Shown piece after piece: positions 1-8,750 of a stretch of 64,000 nt of DNA. The translations under genes and the position numbers were made by a program. Origin of the DNA: Gemmatimonadales bacterium (GTDB lineage: Bacteria > Gemmatimonadota > Glassbacteria > GWA2-58-10); the NCBI GenBank assembly GCA_024278175.1, contig JAJRTS010000078.1:1-64000 (forward strand). The letters are read 5' to 3'. The notes under the pieces are model-generated. The model was given only the letters and a program-made list of their open reading frames with translations. It did not search any database and was not told where the DNA came from. Positions within the stretch are counted from its first letter, which is position 1, and the number at the start of each line of letters is the position of its first letter.

Positions 1-2551
1 GGCACCGAACTCTCCGGCACTGACACGATCAGCGATCTGCTGGCAGCGATCAACTATTCCGCGCCCGATGTGACTGCCCAGGTGGTGGAAGGCACGGGCG
101 GGGCCAGCTACCTGAGAATTACCGCCAACGAGGGTGGACGCTACTTTTCGATTACCGAAACCGGCGCCAATAACGGCATTCTCAAGCGCGTCTTCGGTCT
201 GGGCGCGGACAATTACACCACCATCAATGCCACGACCAGTAGCGACGATGTGACCCTGGTGGCCAAGTTTTACCCTCGCGGCAACCTGACGGCCTCCGGC
301 CGGCGGGTAATCAGCGGGGTCAAGAACGATTATCGCACCGTGGGCGTCAACGACCTGATCGATGGGGTGACGGTGGTGGGCAGCGCCATCGGGGAAGTAT
401 TTACTCCGGGCAGCGCCAGGATTCAGCTTAACAGCTCCGATTCGTTATCCGTGGATGCAAGCTACCGGACCAAATTGTTCGGCCGCACAGGGGTAACCGC
501 CGGCTCGTATGCCACCGGCCTCTCGCTCGATACCGACAGCAGCGGGGTGATCGGGCTGAACAAGCCGATCTCCGCGCTCAACAGTTCCGGCGCGTTCAGC
601 TACGACGACGCTCTGGGAATCAAGGCCGGCTCTTTTGTGGTCGGAAACACCACGCTGACCCTGACGCAGGATGAGATCGACGGCGGCCTGACTATCTCCC
701 AGGTGCTGGCCCGGATCAACAGCGCCAACGAAGGCATGTCAGTGATCTACGACTCCGGTAACGACCGTTTTGTCGCCACTGCGGGCGAGTACGGCTCCCA
801 AGAGTCGGTAACGTTCGGCAGTTACTCCGGCGGCAGCGGCGAGAGCAACGTGCTTAAAGTGCTGGGGCTGACCAACGCCCCCAGCGAGATCTCGACCTCC
901 GCCGGGGCCGGGGCCGGCAAAGTGGACAGCAATTCGGAACTGATTCAGGCCGGATTCAGCATCCGGCCGACATCCGGTACTTTCTCGATCAACGGCATCT
1001 CGATCGAGGTCGACGCCACCTCGGACTCGCTCTCCGAGGTGATCGAAAAAAATCAACACCTCGGCCGCCGGGGTCACCGCCAATCTCGATCCGGTATCAA
1101 ACCGCGTGACCCTGATCCAGGACGTGGACAGCGACACCACGGCCAACTGGATAACTGTCGGCAGCAGCTCCGACACCAGCAACATCTTCGAAGTCCTGCG
1201 GATCACCGGAGGCGCCAACGCCGACAGCAGCCTGGTAGCCACCGAGCAGCGCACCACTGCCAGTACTGTGGGCAGCGAACGCAAAACAGCCGAACTGAAA
1301 GTCGACAACGTTCAATATACGCGCAACACGAACTCTATCGACGATATTACCTCGGGCCTTACCTACAACCTGCGCGGCATCTCAAGCTCGCCGGTCACCA
1401 TTACCGTAACAGGCGACACTGAAAAACCCATCGAAGCTATCGCGCGCTGGGTGACCGAGTACAACAAGACGATCAAGCTGCTCGATCCGAAAATGCTCGA
1501 CGAGCAGGAAAGGAAAAACCTCGACCCGATAACGGACGAGGAACGCAGTACGATGACCTACGAGGAGCTGATCACCCGCCTGGACTTGTTCGACCAGTAC
1601 AACAAGCAGGAAACTATCCGCAAGGAAAGCAATTTCCGCATCCTCAAGAACCAGTTGCGCAGCGCCGTGTTCAACCAGGTCGATATCCCGGGCAGCACAA
1701 TCCGCAGTATCGCCGACCTGGGCATCGGTACCGGCACGGCGGGAAGCCCGCTTACAACCAACTACCAGGGTGTGCTGGTGGCCGATTCCACCGATTACGA
1801 CCAGATTCTGGAAGTCCTGCAGAGCAACGATAAGCTGAAAAAAGCGCTGGAAGAGGACGACCGCTCGGTTTACAAGCTGTTCGCCCAGCAGGCCAACAGT
1901 GAGGTGCAGGTCAAGGGAACGTCCGTTTACGATGAAACGAGCGCACTGGCCAACGATGTCACCTTCCAGGTGTTCGACGGGACCAATAGCGCGGATATCA
2001 CCCTGCCTTCCGGCACCTCGGACCCCAACAAAATCCTGAGCATTATCACAAACAGGCTCGCCAACGCGGGCCTCACCGAGGTGGAAGCTTCATTCGACAC
2101 CGGCGGCCACCTGAGGTTCGATACCAGTACCAACGAGGGCCGGGCCTATATCCGGATATTCGACCTGACCGATCCCGGCGCAACCGACCGTTTCTCCACC
2201 CGCTTCGGGATCTCCGGCGGCTCGTTCATCGGGGAAAACGCCAACGACACGGCTGGTCTCGCAGAAAAATCTTTTTCGGTGCTGCGGGGCGCAACCAGTC
2301 TCTCGGGCTTTATCAGCCAGAAAACGTCCCACGGCGGCGTCTACAGCCAGGGCTCCATTTTCGACGAGATCGTGGGACTGCAGGAGCAGATCCTGAGGAT
2401 CGAGGAGAGGGTTGCCCGGCGCGAGACAAGCCTTCGCAGACAATACACCGCCATGGAAACTTCGCTTACGAAGCTCCAGGAGCAGCAGGGCGCGCTGGCC
2501 CAGGCGTTGGGCAGCGCCGCGGCGGGCCAGGCCACGTTCACCGGCGGCTAA
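1..2551 (+). CDS. fliD: FliD flagellar filament cap protein (5' end outside window; 1-nt frameshift in A7 tract)
   Basis: Cap protein that assembles flagellin at the filament tip. The reading frame is open from base 1, so the N-terminus lies upstream of the window. About 850 codons are visible, already far above the roughly 470 residues of enteric FliD. At least four flagellin/hook IN-like repeats can be seen (near codons 1-60, 205-250, 318-370 and 650-715). The C-terminal FliD region follows (EAIARWVTEYNKTI near codon 480) and then a C-terminal coiled coil ending in a Gly/Ala-rich tail. Frame 1 reads well to base 1045, then continues in frame 2 after the seven-A run at 1046-1052. With six A the text reads IEKINTSAAG, typical IN-motif sequence, so one extra A is present. 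Followed by an orphan gene, a Maf glycosyltransferase and fliS. The identity is secure; whether the frameshift is real or an assembly error cannot be told from one sequence. Confidence 0.88.
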
Positions 2552-2636
2552 GAGTTCAACCCGGCCGCATCGGGAGCAAAATCTCAATCATCACGGCCGC
2601 TAACGCAAAACGCATAATTCACCGGGGGAACGCGTA

Positions 2637-3245
2637 ATGACGAAACTCACACTCGATGGCCGGGAAATGGATTCCGGCACATATGACGGCCAGACGTTGA
2701 GCCAGTTGATCGACGGGGTCGAGAAGAAACTGGCGCCCAAAAGGGTAATCGTCTCGATGCTGCTCAACGGCCAGCCGCTCGACCGCGGCGAGGAGCGTGA
2801 CAGTGCGGCGCTTCCCGTCGGGAAACTCGACAGCCTGGTGATCAACACCCAGCAGGTCGACGCGCTGGCGGTTAATACACTGCACACGCTGGTCGATTAC
2901 TTCCCCCAGCTCAAAACCCTGGTGCTCGAAACAATCCGGCTGTTGCAGGGCGAGGACGAGAGCGAGGGACACCTCTCGCTCGGCTCGCTGATCGAGGGCC
3001 TGCAGATGGTGGCCGGGGCATGGCACGGAATCTCGCACTTTCTCGCAATCGAGGGGCAGCGGCCACAGGACGTGATGCCCACGATGAGCGGATTCAACGG
3101 GCTGCTTAAAGACCTGCTCCAGGCCCAGCAGAATGTGGATACCGTCCAGATCTGCGACCTGTTGGAATTTGAGCTGATACCTATCCTGGAAAAATGGCTG
3201 GCCCATGCATCCAGGCTTATCGAGGAAACGGAAAACCAGGGATAA
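2637..3245 (+). CDS. Orphan protein of the fliD-maf-fliS cluster
   Basis: 202 residues, not recognised. The ATG has a GGGGGA run about 8 nt upstream. No signal peptide or membrane segment; the protein is acidic. The N-terminal third looks like beta strands (TKLTLDGREMDSG), and the rest is predicted amphipathic helices with a hydrophobic stretch around residues 90-110 (LVDYFPQLKTLVLETIRLL). It lies between the cap gene and the flagellin glycosyltransferase, on the same strand with no terminator, so a cytoplasmic role in filament export or flagellin modification is plausible but is only inferred from position. A FliT-like export chaperone is an alternative, but no FliT motif was seen. Confidence 0.7.
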   Translation: MTKLTLDGREMDSGTYDGQTLSQLIDGVEKKLAPKRVIVSMLLNGQPLDRGEERDSAALPVGKLDSLVINTQQVDALAVNTLHTLVDYFPQLKTLVLETIRLLQGEDESEGHLSLGSLIEGLQMVAGAWHGISHFLAIEGQRPQDVMPTMSGFNGLLKDLLQAQQNVDTVQICDLLEFELIPILEKWLAHASRLIEETENQG

Positions 3246-3250
3246 GAGCC

Positions 3251-5200
3251 TTGAGCGACGCCCAGACAAACAATCCCGATATTTACCGGCGCAACATTCA
3301 GGCGCTCTCCCAGGTCGACCTCGAGCTGGCGCGCCGGGTGGCGGCCACGCACCCGGCGGCGGCGGAAGTTATCCAGACCAGGGCCGGAGTGCCCTCCGTG
3401 CGGCTGGCCAACGCGGGCGGCAAACCCTGCACGCTGGTCAGCACTATCGACCCGCTCGCAGAGGCCGAGCGACTGGCCGGAAACCAGCTTGGAGCTAGCG
3501 CCAATGCCTGCCTGATCTATGGGTTCGCGCTGGGTTACCACGTGGAAAGCGTACTCAAACGCCTGCCGCCCGGCGGGCGCGTGCTGATTGTCGATCCACA
3601 GATCTCGATCTTCCGCCTGGCGATGGAAACCCGCGACCTGACCGGCCTGCTGACCAACCCCGATGTATTCTGGTCCATCGGCGAAAAGGAATACGATGTG
3701 CCCGGACGTTTCGGCAATATCTTTCGCGTGGTCTCGCTCGAAGGGGTGGCAATCGTGGCCCACAACCCCACGGTGAAGCTATGCGGCGAGTATTTCAACG
3801 AGCTTGACCAGCATTGCCGCAAGTGGCTGGTGGCTGTCGGCGGCAATTTCCTGACCAACGTCAGTGCCGTGCGCACCTACCTCTCCAACACTCTGGACAA
3901 TATCCAGTCTATCGTGGACCACCCGCCCGTGCGCAGCCTGTTCGGACGCTTCAGGGGCGTCCCGGCGGTTGTGGTCAGCGCTGGCCCCTCGCTGGATCGC
4001 AATATCAGCTTGCTGCGCGTGCTGGAAAACCACGCCGTGCTGATTTGCGTGGACACCTCCCTGGGACCGCTCCACCGGGCCGGAGTCCGGCCCCACCTGG
4101 TGCTCGCGGGAGACTCCAGCGAGGCCAATTTCCGCCATCTGCAAGGACTTGGACACACCGGTGCGGCGCTGGTGGCCGAGCCGATGACCCATCCGAGAAT
4201 CGTCGAGGAGTTCGATGGCGACAAGTTTATCATGAGCTTCAACGAAGTCCTGATGAAAGAGCTCAGCGGGATCCTCGGCGACTTCGGCGTCGTCAAGGCC
4301 TGGGGCTCCATCTCCACCGGCGCGTTCGACCTGGCCCGCAAGCTGGGCTGCGACCCGATAGTGTTCGCCGGCCAGGACCTTGCTTTCTCCGACGGCCGTT
4401 ACTATGCCCACGGAACTTACCAGGAAAAACGCTGGCTGCGGGAGCTTACCTATCCCAGGAGCCTGCAGGACATGCACAAGTGGCGGATGTCGAACGAGAA
4501 CGCCCTCGATGTCACCGACCTGTTCGGCAAGCCGCAACGGACCAGCAAGCAACTCGAGGCCTACAGGCATTATTTCGAGCGGGAAATAGCCGAAACCACC
4601 GCCAGGGTAATCAACGCCAGCGAGGGCGGAGCCGGGTTCACAGGCGTGGAAAACCTGCCCCTGGAACACGTGCTCTGGAAATACGCCCCGCTCCGCCGCG
4701 ATATCCGGCAGATAATCCGCAGGTCCCGGAAAGAGCGCAGCCAGGGAGAAATCAACCGCCTGTTCGAATACCTGCGCGAAATCACCGTTGAACTGGAGGG
4801 CCTGCAACAAGCCTGCAACAGCGGTTTCGAGTCCGCCCGGGTGCTGCATCAGGGCAAGGCCGATAATCCTCAGGCCGAATACGCGGCCCTGGAGGAAATT
4901 TATGAGCAGGTGTACGCTTACGACAAAGTCCGTGAGATGCTGGAAAACGCCAACCAGGGTGGAGTGCTTACCTACCAGCGCGGCGCGGAAAAGCTCAAGG
5001 GCAGGGAACTGGACAACGAGCTGATCGCCGAGGCCGGCAAGCTCTACGGCGCGTTTTTTATCAGTTGCTTCCAGACCGCCGGGATTCTGCGTAAAAAATT
5101 CGAGCAGGCCAGCCTGGCTCTGGGGCACAGTCTTGCCGGGGACAGTGCCGACACCACCGGCGAAAACAGCTCCGTGGACTACGGGCTGAATATCGCCTGA
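3251..5200 (+). CDS. maf: Maf/DUF115-type flagellin glycosyltransferase (motility accessory factor)
   Basis: About 649 residues. Belongs to the 6-hydroxymethylpterin pyrophosphokinase MptE-like (DUF115) family. Members include the Campylobacter, Helicobacter and Aeromonas Maf proteins, which transfer nonulosonic acids to flagellin Ser/Thr. The central nucleotide-sugar-like fold is recognisable from VVSAGPSLDRNISLL, the CVDTSLGPL strand-loop, HLVLAGDSSEANF and the GSISTGAFDLARKLGC / FAGQDLAFSDGRYYA stretch. I chose TTG at 3251 (SDAQTNNPD...) because an AGGGAT stretch precedes it and it starts 5 nt after the upstream stop. An upstream in-frame start at 3194 would overlap the previous gene by 52 nt. 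Its place directly before fliS and the sugar operon supports flagellin as acceptor and the nonulosonate made by the downstream genes as donor (inference). Confidence 0.85.
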   Translation: MSDAQTNNPDIYRRNIQALSQVDLELARRVAATHPAAAEVIQTRAGVPSVRLANAGGKPCTLVSTIDPLAEAERLAGNQLGASANACLIYGFALGYHVESVLKRLPPGGRVLIVDPQISIFRLAMETRDLTGLLTNPDVFWSIGEKEYDVPGRFGNIFRVVSLEGVAIVAHNPTVKLCGEYFNELDQHCRKWLVAVGGNFLTNVSAVRTYLSNTLDNIQSIVDHPPVRSLFGRFRGVPAVVVSAGPSLDRNISLLRVLENHAVLICVDTSLGPLHRAGVRPHLVLAGDSSEANFRHLQGLGHTGAALVAEPMTHPRIVEEFDGDKFIMSFNEVLMKELSGILGDFGVVKAWGSISTGAFDLARKLGCDPIVFAGQDLAFSDGRYYAHGTYQEKRWLRELTYPRSLQDMHKWRMSNENALDVTDLFGKPQRTSKQLEAYRHYFEREIAETTARVINASEGGAGFTGVENLPLEHVLWKYAPLRRDIRQIIRRSRKERSQGEINRLFEYLREITVELEGLQQACNSGFESARVLHQGKADNPQAEYAALEEIYEQVYAYDKVREMLENANQGGVLTYQRGAEKLKGRELDNELIAEAGKLYGAFFISCFQTAGILRKKFEQASLALGHSLAGDSADTTGENSSVDYGLNIA

Positions 5201-5284
5201 ATTTAATATTGTGATGGATTTTCCGATAATAATATGAGAGCCTGCCCGCTAAGGGTGGAATTGAAAAGGAATTCCGGAGTCCCA

Positions 5285-5737
5285 ATGCAGAAAAATCCGG
5301 GTGTTCGCGATTACAGATCGATGCAGATCCTCAGCTCCAGGCCGGAGAGGCTGATCCTGCTCCTTTACGACGGGGCGATCAAGTTTATCCGTCAGGGACA
5401 GAAGTCCCTGGAAAACGAGCAGATGGAGGAAGCCCACAACAATCTGATCCGGGCGCAGAATATTCTGGTGGAGCTGATGGGCTCGCTGAATTTCGACAAG
5501 GGCGGAGAAATAGCATCGAACCTGTTCCGGATCTACGAGTTCATGCACCACACCCTGGTACAGGCCAACGTTAAAAAAGAACCGGAACCGCTGGGGCGCA
5601 TCTGCGAGCAGCTCAAACACCTGCGCGAAAGCTGGTTCACGGCGCTGAAAAACGAAGAGAGCGGCAAGGAGCCCGGTAAAAATCCCGACAATCCCGCCGG
5701 CGGAGACCAGACTAAGAGCATCAGCATCAAGGGCTGA
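5285..5737 (+). CDS. fliS: FliS flagellin export chaperone
   Basis: 150 residues. Cytoplasmic chaperone that binds the C-terminus of flagellin before export. Diagnostic FliS features are the Tyr-rich start (NPGVRDYRSMQILSSRPERL), the LILLLYDGAIKFIRQG helix, and the later LFRIYEFMHHTLVQAN helix. The start at 5285 (MQKNPG) is preferred over 5234 because GGAG lies 7 nt upstream and the extra 17 residues do not look like FliS. The C-terminal tail (KEPGKNPDNPAGGDQ) is longer and more polar than usual. It follows the Maf gene, giving the common fliD-maf-fliS arrangement. Confidence 0.92.
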   Translation: MQKNPGVRDYRSMQILSSRPERLILLLYDGAIKFIRQGQKSLENEQMEEAHNNLIRAQNILVELMGSLNFDKGGEIASNLFRIYEFMHHTLVQANVKKEPEPLGRICEQLKHLRESWFTALKNEESGKEPGKNPDNPAGGDQTKSISIKG

Positions 5738-5780
5738 TAGTCTGCCCGTTTAACGCCATTATTCATTCAGTGAGTGAAGA

Positions 5781-6410
5781 ATGATCGGAGAGTTCGACCT
5801 GTTGCAACCCGGCAAGCTGATCAGGGAGCTGGTGATGATGCTCGAGATCGAGCGCGATCCGCTGATCAGCCAGAGCGCTTTGGCCGCCAAGGCCGGCCTC
5901 GTGCCGTCGATGGCCAACACCTACATCCGCAAGATGGCCGAGCGGGGGCTGGTGGAAAAACACGGCAGCAGCCGGCGCAATACCAGTTACCATCTCACCG
6001 ACTCCGGCCGGAGCCGTCGCGCCGAGTTGACCAGGCGCTACAGTATCGAAACCGTGCGGCTCTACAAATACGCCAAGGGCGAGTTCAGACGGCTGCTGGG
6101 CGCCAGGGCCGGTGAACTGCAACGCAAACGGATCGTGGTCTACGGCTCGGCCGAAACCGGCGAGCTCTCCTGCCAGACGCTGATCGAAATGGGCTGCCTG
6201 CTGGTCGGAGTGGTTGACAACGACCCCGCCCGGCAGGGCCGGCTGCTCTTCGGACACACTGTCCTGAGCCCCGAGACCCTGGAATCGCTGGACCCTGAAG
6301 TGGTACTGGTCGGCTCGCTGGGCCATGCCGCCGAGATTGAAAGCAGGCTGGCACAACTGGCCGGCCGCGGTGTGGAAATCATTACTATCGAGATGGGCGC
6401 TACTGTCTGA
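5781..6410 (+). CDS. Winged-helix regulator with C-terminal Rossmann-like domain
   Basis: 209 residues. Residues 10-85 form a MarR/EPS-associated winged helix: ISQSALAAKAGLVPSMANTY is the recognition-helix region, followed by a wing (VEKHGSSRRNTSYHLT). From about residue 113 a Rossmann-type beta-alpha fold starts (RIVVYGSAETGELSCQTLIE, then VGVVDNDPARQGR). It resembles the N-terminal domain of PglD-like or CoA/NAD-binding sensor proteins. Known relatives sit at polysaccharide gene clusters, often as local regulators; the C-terminal domain could sense a nucleotide sugar or redox cofactor. It is the first gene of the tight sugar operon after fliS (10 nt before the next start), so it may control the operon; that role is inferred. 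Confidence 0.75.
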   Translation: MIGEFDLLQPGKLIRELVMMLEIERDPLISQSALAAKAGLVPSMANTYIRKMAERGLVEKHGSSRRNTSYHLTDSGRSRRAELTRRYSIETVRLYKYAKGEFRRLLGARAGELQRKRIVVYGSAETGELSCQTLIEMGCLLVGVVDNDPARQGRLLFGHTVLSPETLESLDPEVVLVGSLGHAAEIESRLAQLAGRGVEIITIEMGATV

Positions 6411-6419
6411 GGGAGTAAA

Positions 6420-8750
6420 ATGGGTAAAAAAAACCGCAACAGTAAATCCCTGCACGGCGCGTCGCCCGCTTTCCCGGAGTTCGCGGACTCGCGGCAGGCG
6501 CTTGCCTGGTGGTGCGGGAAGCTCCGTGTGGGCTTTCCAGCGCCGGGAGCGGCTGAACACCTCGCCGCGCTGGCCGATGCGGCCGGCGACGAAACGCTGC
6601 GGCAAAAATTCGATGTGCTCGCGCGGATCGCGGGCCGGGCTGTCGAACAGGCGGGCCGGCTCATCGATGTCCCGGGGGCGCTGAGCGCTTTCGCCACCGA
6701 ACGTGAGAACGGCAGGCTGTTTATCGCCTCCGCCACCGGCGGAATAACCTGTATCGAGCGCAACAGCGGAAAATCTCTCTGGAAAATCGAGCCGGAAAAG
6801 GCCTTCCAGGTGGGCGGACTGGCCACCTTCAAGGGCACGCTCTTCTACACCGACAGTTGGCGCGACAGGCTTTACGCCGTCTGCTGCCAAACAGGCCGGC
6901 AGCGCTGGAGCGTGGACAAGGCGGCCAACGACTCTCCCCTGCTCTGCCCGGCCGGGATTACGCTCGCCCGGCGCGGCGACGGCCATCATCTGCTGCTCTG
7001 CGACAGCGGCAACCACCGCGTCTGCTCATTCTCTCTTGACGGAGACCCGCTGAGCACGCAGGGCCGTCGCGGCCTGGAGCGGGAGCGGATCGCTCACATC
7101 CATTCCGCGCCGGAGGGCACGGCCGTACCCCCGTATTTTGAATATCCATCCGGGATCACAGTGGCCACGGAGCATGACGGCGAAGAAACCGTCTTTGTCT
7201 GGGACAGTGGCAACGGGCGGCTGGTGCTGCTTAGCAGCGAGCTGACTCCTGTCCACACAGTCCGGATCGTACCGGGCGGAGAAATTGTCTCCAGGCTGGC
7301 CGGTCAGGTGGCCGTGCTGGACGGGCCAGCCGGAGCGGTGATCGTGGTTATCGACGATGCACAGCGCACGCTCTCTGTTCGCGAACCGGACGGCGAGACG
7401 CTGCTTAGTATCGACTTGACCGGGCTGATGAAGTCTCCGTGGCGCAAACTGGAGCTTTTCCGGCTGGATTGCGGCGGATGTTCGGATGACGGGATCCTGC
7501 TGCTCTCAAGCAGCGGCGGGGTATGGAGAATACCATTGGAAACCCTGAACACCGCGCGCCTGAGTGCTGATCTGCTGAAGCTCTACCCGGAAGATAGCCG
7601 GATAGTGCTGGCCCACGCCTGGCTTGCCAACGGCAATCTCGGCAGCGCCTGGCGGGATGTCTCTCCCGTACTGGACCATAACGCTCTGGTTCGCGTCCTG
7701 TTCCGCGATTGCGACCTGCTCAGCGACGAGTTCTCGCTGACGGTAGAGCGTCTGGAAGCACTTGTCCATTCTCTGCGCAGGCAATCGATGGACGATGACG
7801 CCTCGGCGCTTGAACAGGCGCTGCTCTCCCGGCTGGAGGAATTTCGCACGGCCGCTTTGGATGAACTGCTGCGCCTCTCACGGCCCTCGCCCGGAGAAAT
7901 CGAGCGCTGGTCGGACGCCCACGCCGAGGTGGACATGGAATTCTTCCAGAGCCGGGGCCGCAAATCCAGCGCCGAGCTGGCCCGGGACGACGATCTTGAA
8001 CAGGTTCGCGAGCTGCGGCCCTCCATCCGCCGGCAGGCCTGGCAGCTTCGCGCTCTGCACCGTCTGCTGGCCTCCCGCCGCAACTCCGGCTGGATTGCCG
8101 GGATCGCCGCCGGGCTGCTCGATGAGCTCGGAACCAATCTCGATAAACGGGTGGGCGTAATCGCCGTGGCGGCAGCGGCCCTTCAGTACGAACGGGACCC
8201 CCAGCGCGTGGCGCGCGAGGAAATTCAGGCTGCCCACGCCGTCCTGCTCAGCGTCTCGATGCTCGAAGATGTTGCTGTTGAGCTGGCCGCTGAATTCGTT
8301 CGACTTACTCGCGAACTACCGGAGGTATTAGACTCCGGCATGACAGAAAAGGTAAAAACTCTGATCGGCAAGGCCGGTGGACTGGAATGCAGGGAAATCC
8401 TCTGCGATGTTGCAGGTAAACTTCCCGATCAAACCGCTCCGGCCGGGCAGCTTCAACACAGCTCGCTCTTTGAACAGGGAGTCTCCGAACAACTGCAAAT
8501 GCTGGTGGAAAATATGGTTTCCTATCTGGCCAAAGTTCAAAACAATGGTAGTTCCGGCGGCCAGTTCGGACGCGTACTGGGACGTCAGCGCAACCTGTTC
8601 GCCCTCAAGGCCTCCGTGCTGTCCAACTTCCGCCGGCCCGGCGAGGAATGCCTCGCCCTGCTGGAGCAGGCCCGCACGGTGGCGGGAGATGCCTGGCAGG
8701 CAAACAGACAGCTTAGACTCACAGAGCCGCAAGTGGAGAAAAAGCGATGA
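6420..8750 (+). CDS. Orphan cytoplasmic beta-propeller (PQQ/NHL-like) plus helical-domain protein
   Basis: 776 residues, no signal peptide, well-placed GGGAG ribosome site. Roughly residues 95-385 contain propeller-like blades: GRLFIASATGGITCIERNSG, GTLFYTDSWRDRLYAVCCQT, and two NHL-like repeats (LLCDSGNHRVCSFSLDG and VFVWDSGNGRLVLLSSE). Residues about 385-776 are nearly all helical and Glu/Arg/Leu rich, without a family I recognise. The stop overlaps the next ATG (ATGA at 8747-8750), so it is translationally coupled to the nucleotidyltransferase/CDP-alcohol transferase. A scaffold or sensor for the glycan machinery is a guess from context; no catalytic motif was seen. Confidence 0.72.
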   Translation: MGKKNRNSKSLHGASPAFPEFADSRQALAWWCGKLRVGFPAPGAAEHLAALADAAGDETLRQKFDVLARIAGRAVEQAGRLIDVPGALSAFATERENGRLFIASATGGITCIERNSGKSLWKIEPEKAFQVGGLATFKGTLFYTDSWRDRLYAVCCQTGRQRWSVDKAANDSPLLCPAGITLARRGDGHHLLLCDSGNHRVCSFSLDGDPLSTQGRRGLERERIAHIHSAPEGTAVPPYFEYPSGITVATEHDGEETVFVWDSGNGRLVLLSSELTPVHTVRIVPGGEIVSRLAGQVAVLDGPAGAVIVVIDDAQRTLSVREPDGETLLSIDLTGLMKSPWRKLELFRLDCGGCSDDGILLLSSSGGVWRIPLETLNTARLSADLLKLYPEDSRIVLAHAWLANGNLGSAWRDVSPVLDHNALVRVLFRDCDLLSDEFSLTVERLEALVHSLRRQSMDDDASALEQALLSRLEEFRTAALDELLRLSRPSPGEIERWSDAHAEVDMEFFQSRGRKSSAELARDDDLEQVRELRPSIRRQAWQLRALHRLLASRRNSGWIAGIAAGLLDELGTNLDKRVGVIAVAAAALQYERDPQRVAREEIQAAHAVLLSVSMLEDVAVELAAEFVRLTRELPEVLDSGMTEKVKTLIGKAGGLECREILCDVAGKLPDQTAPAGQLQHSSLFEQGVSEQLQMLVENMVSYLAKVQNNGSSGGQFGRVLGRQRNLFALKASVLSNFRRPGEECLALLEQARTVAGDAWQANRQLRLTEPQVEKKR

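Noticed and set aside
3779-5128. 449-codon minus-strand ORF opposite the Maf gene
   Set aside because: Shadow frame; the plus strand matches the Maf family throughout.
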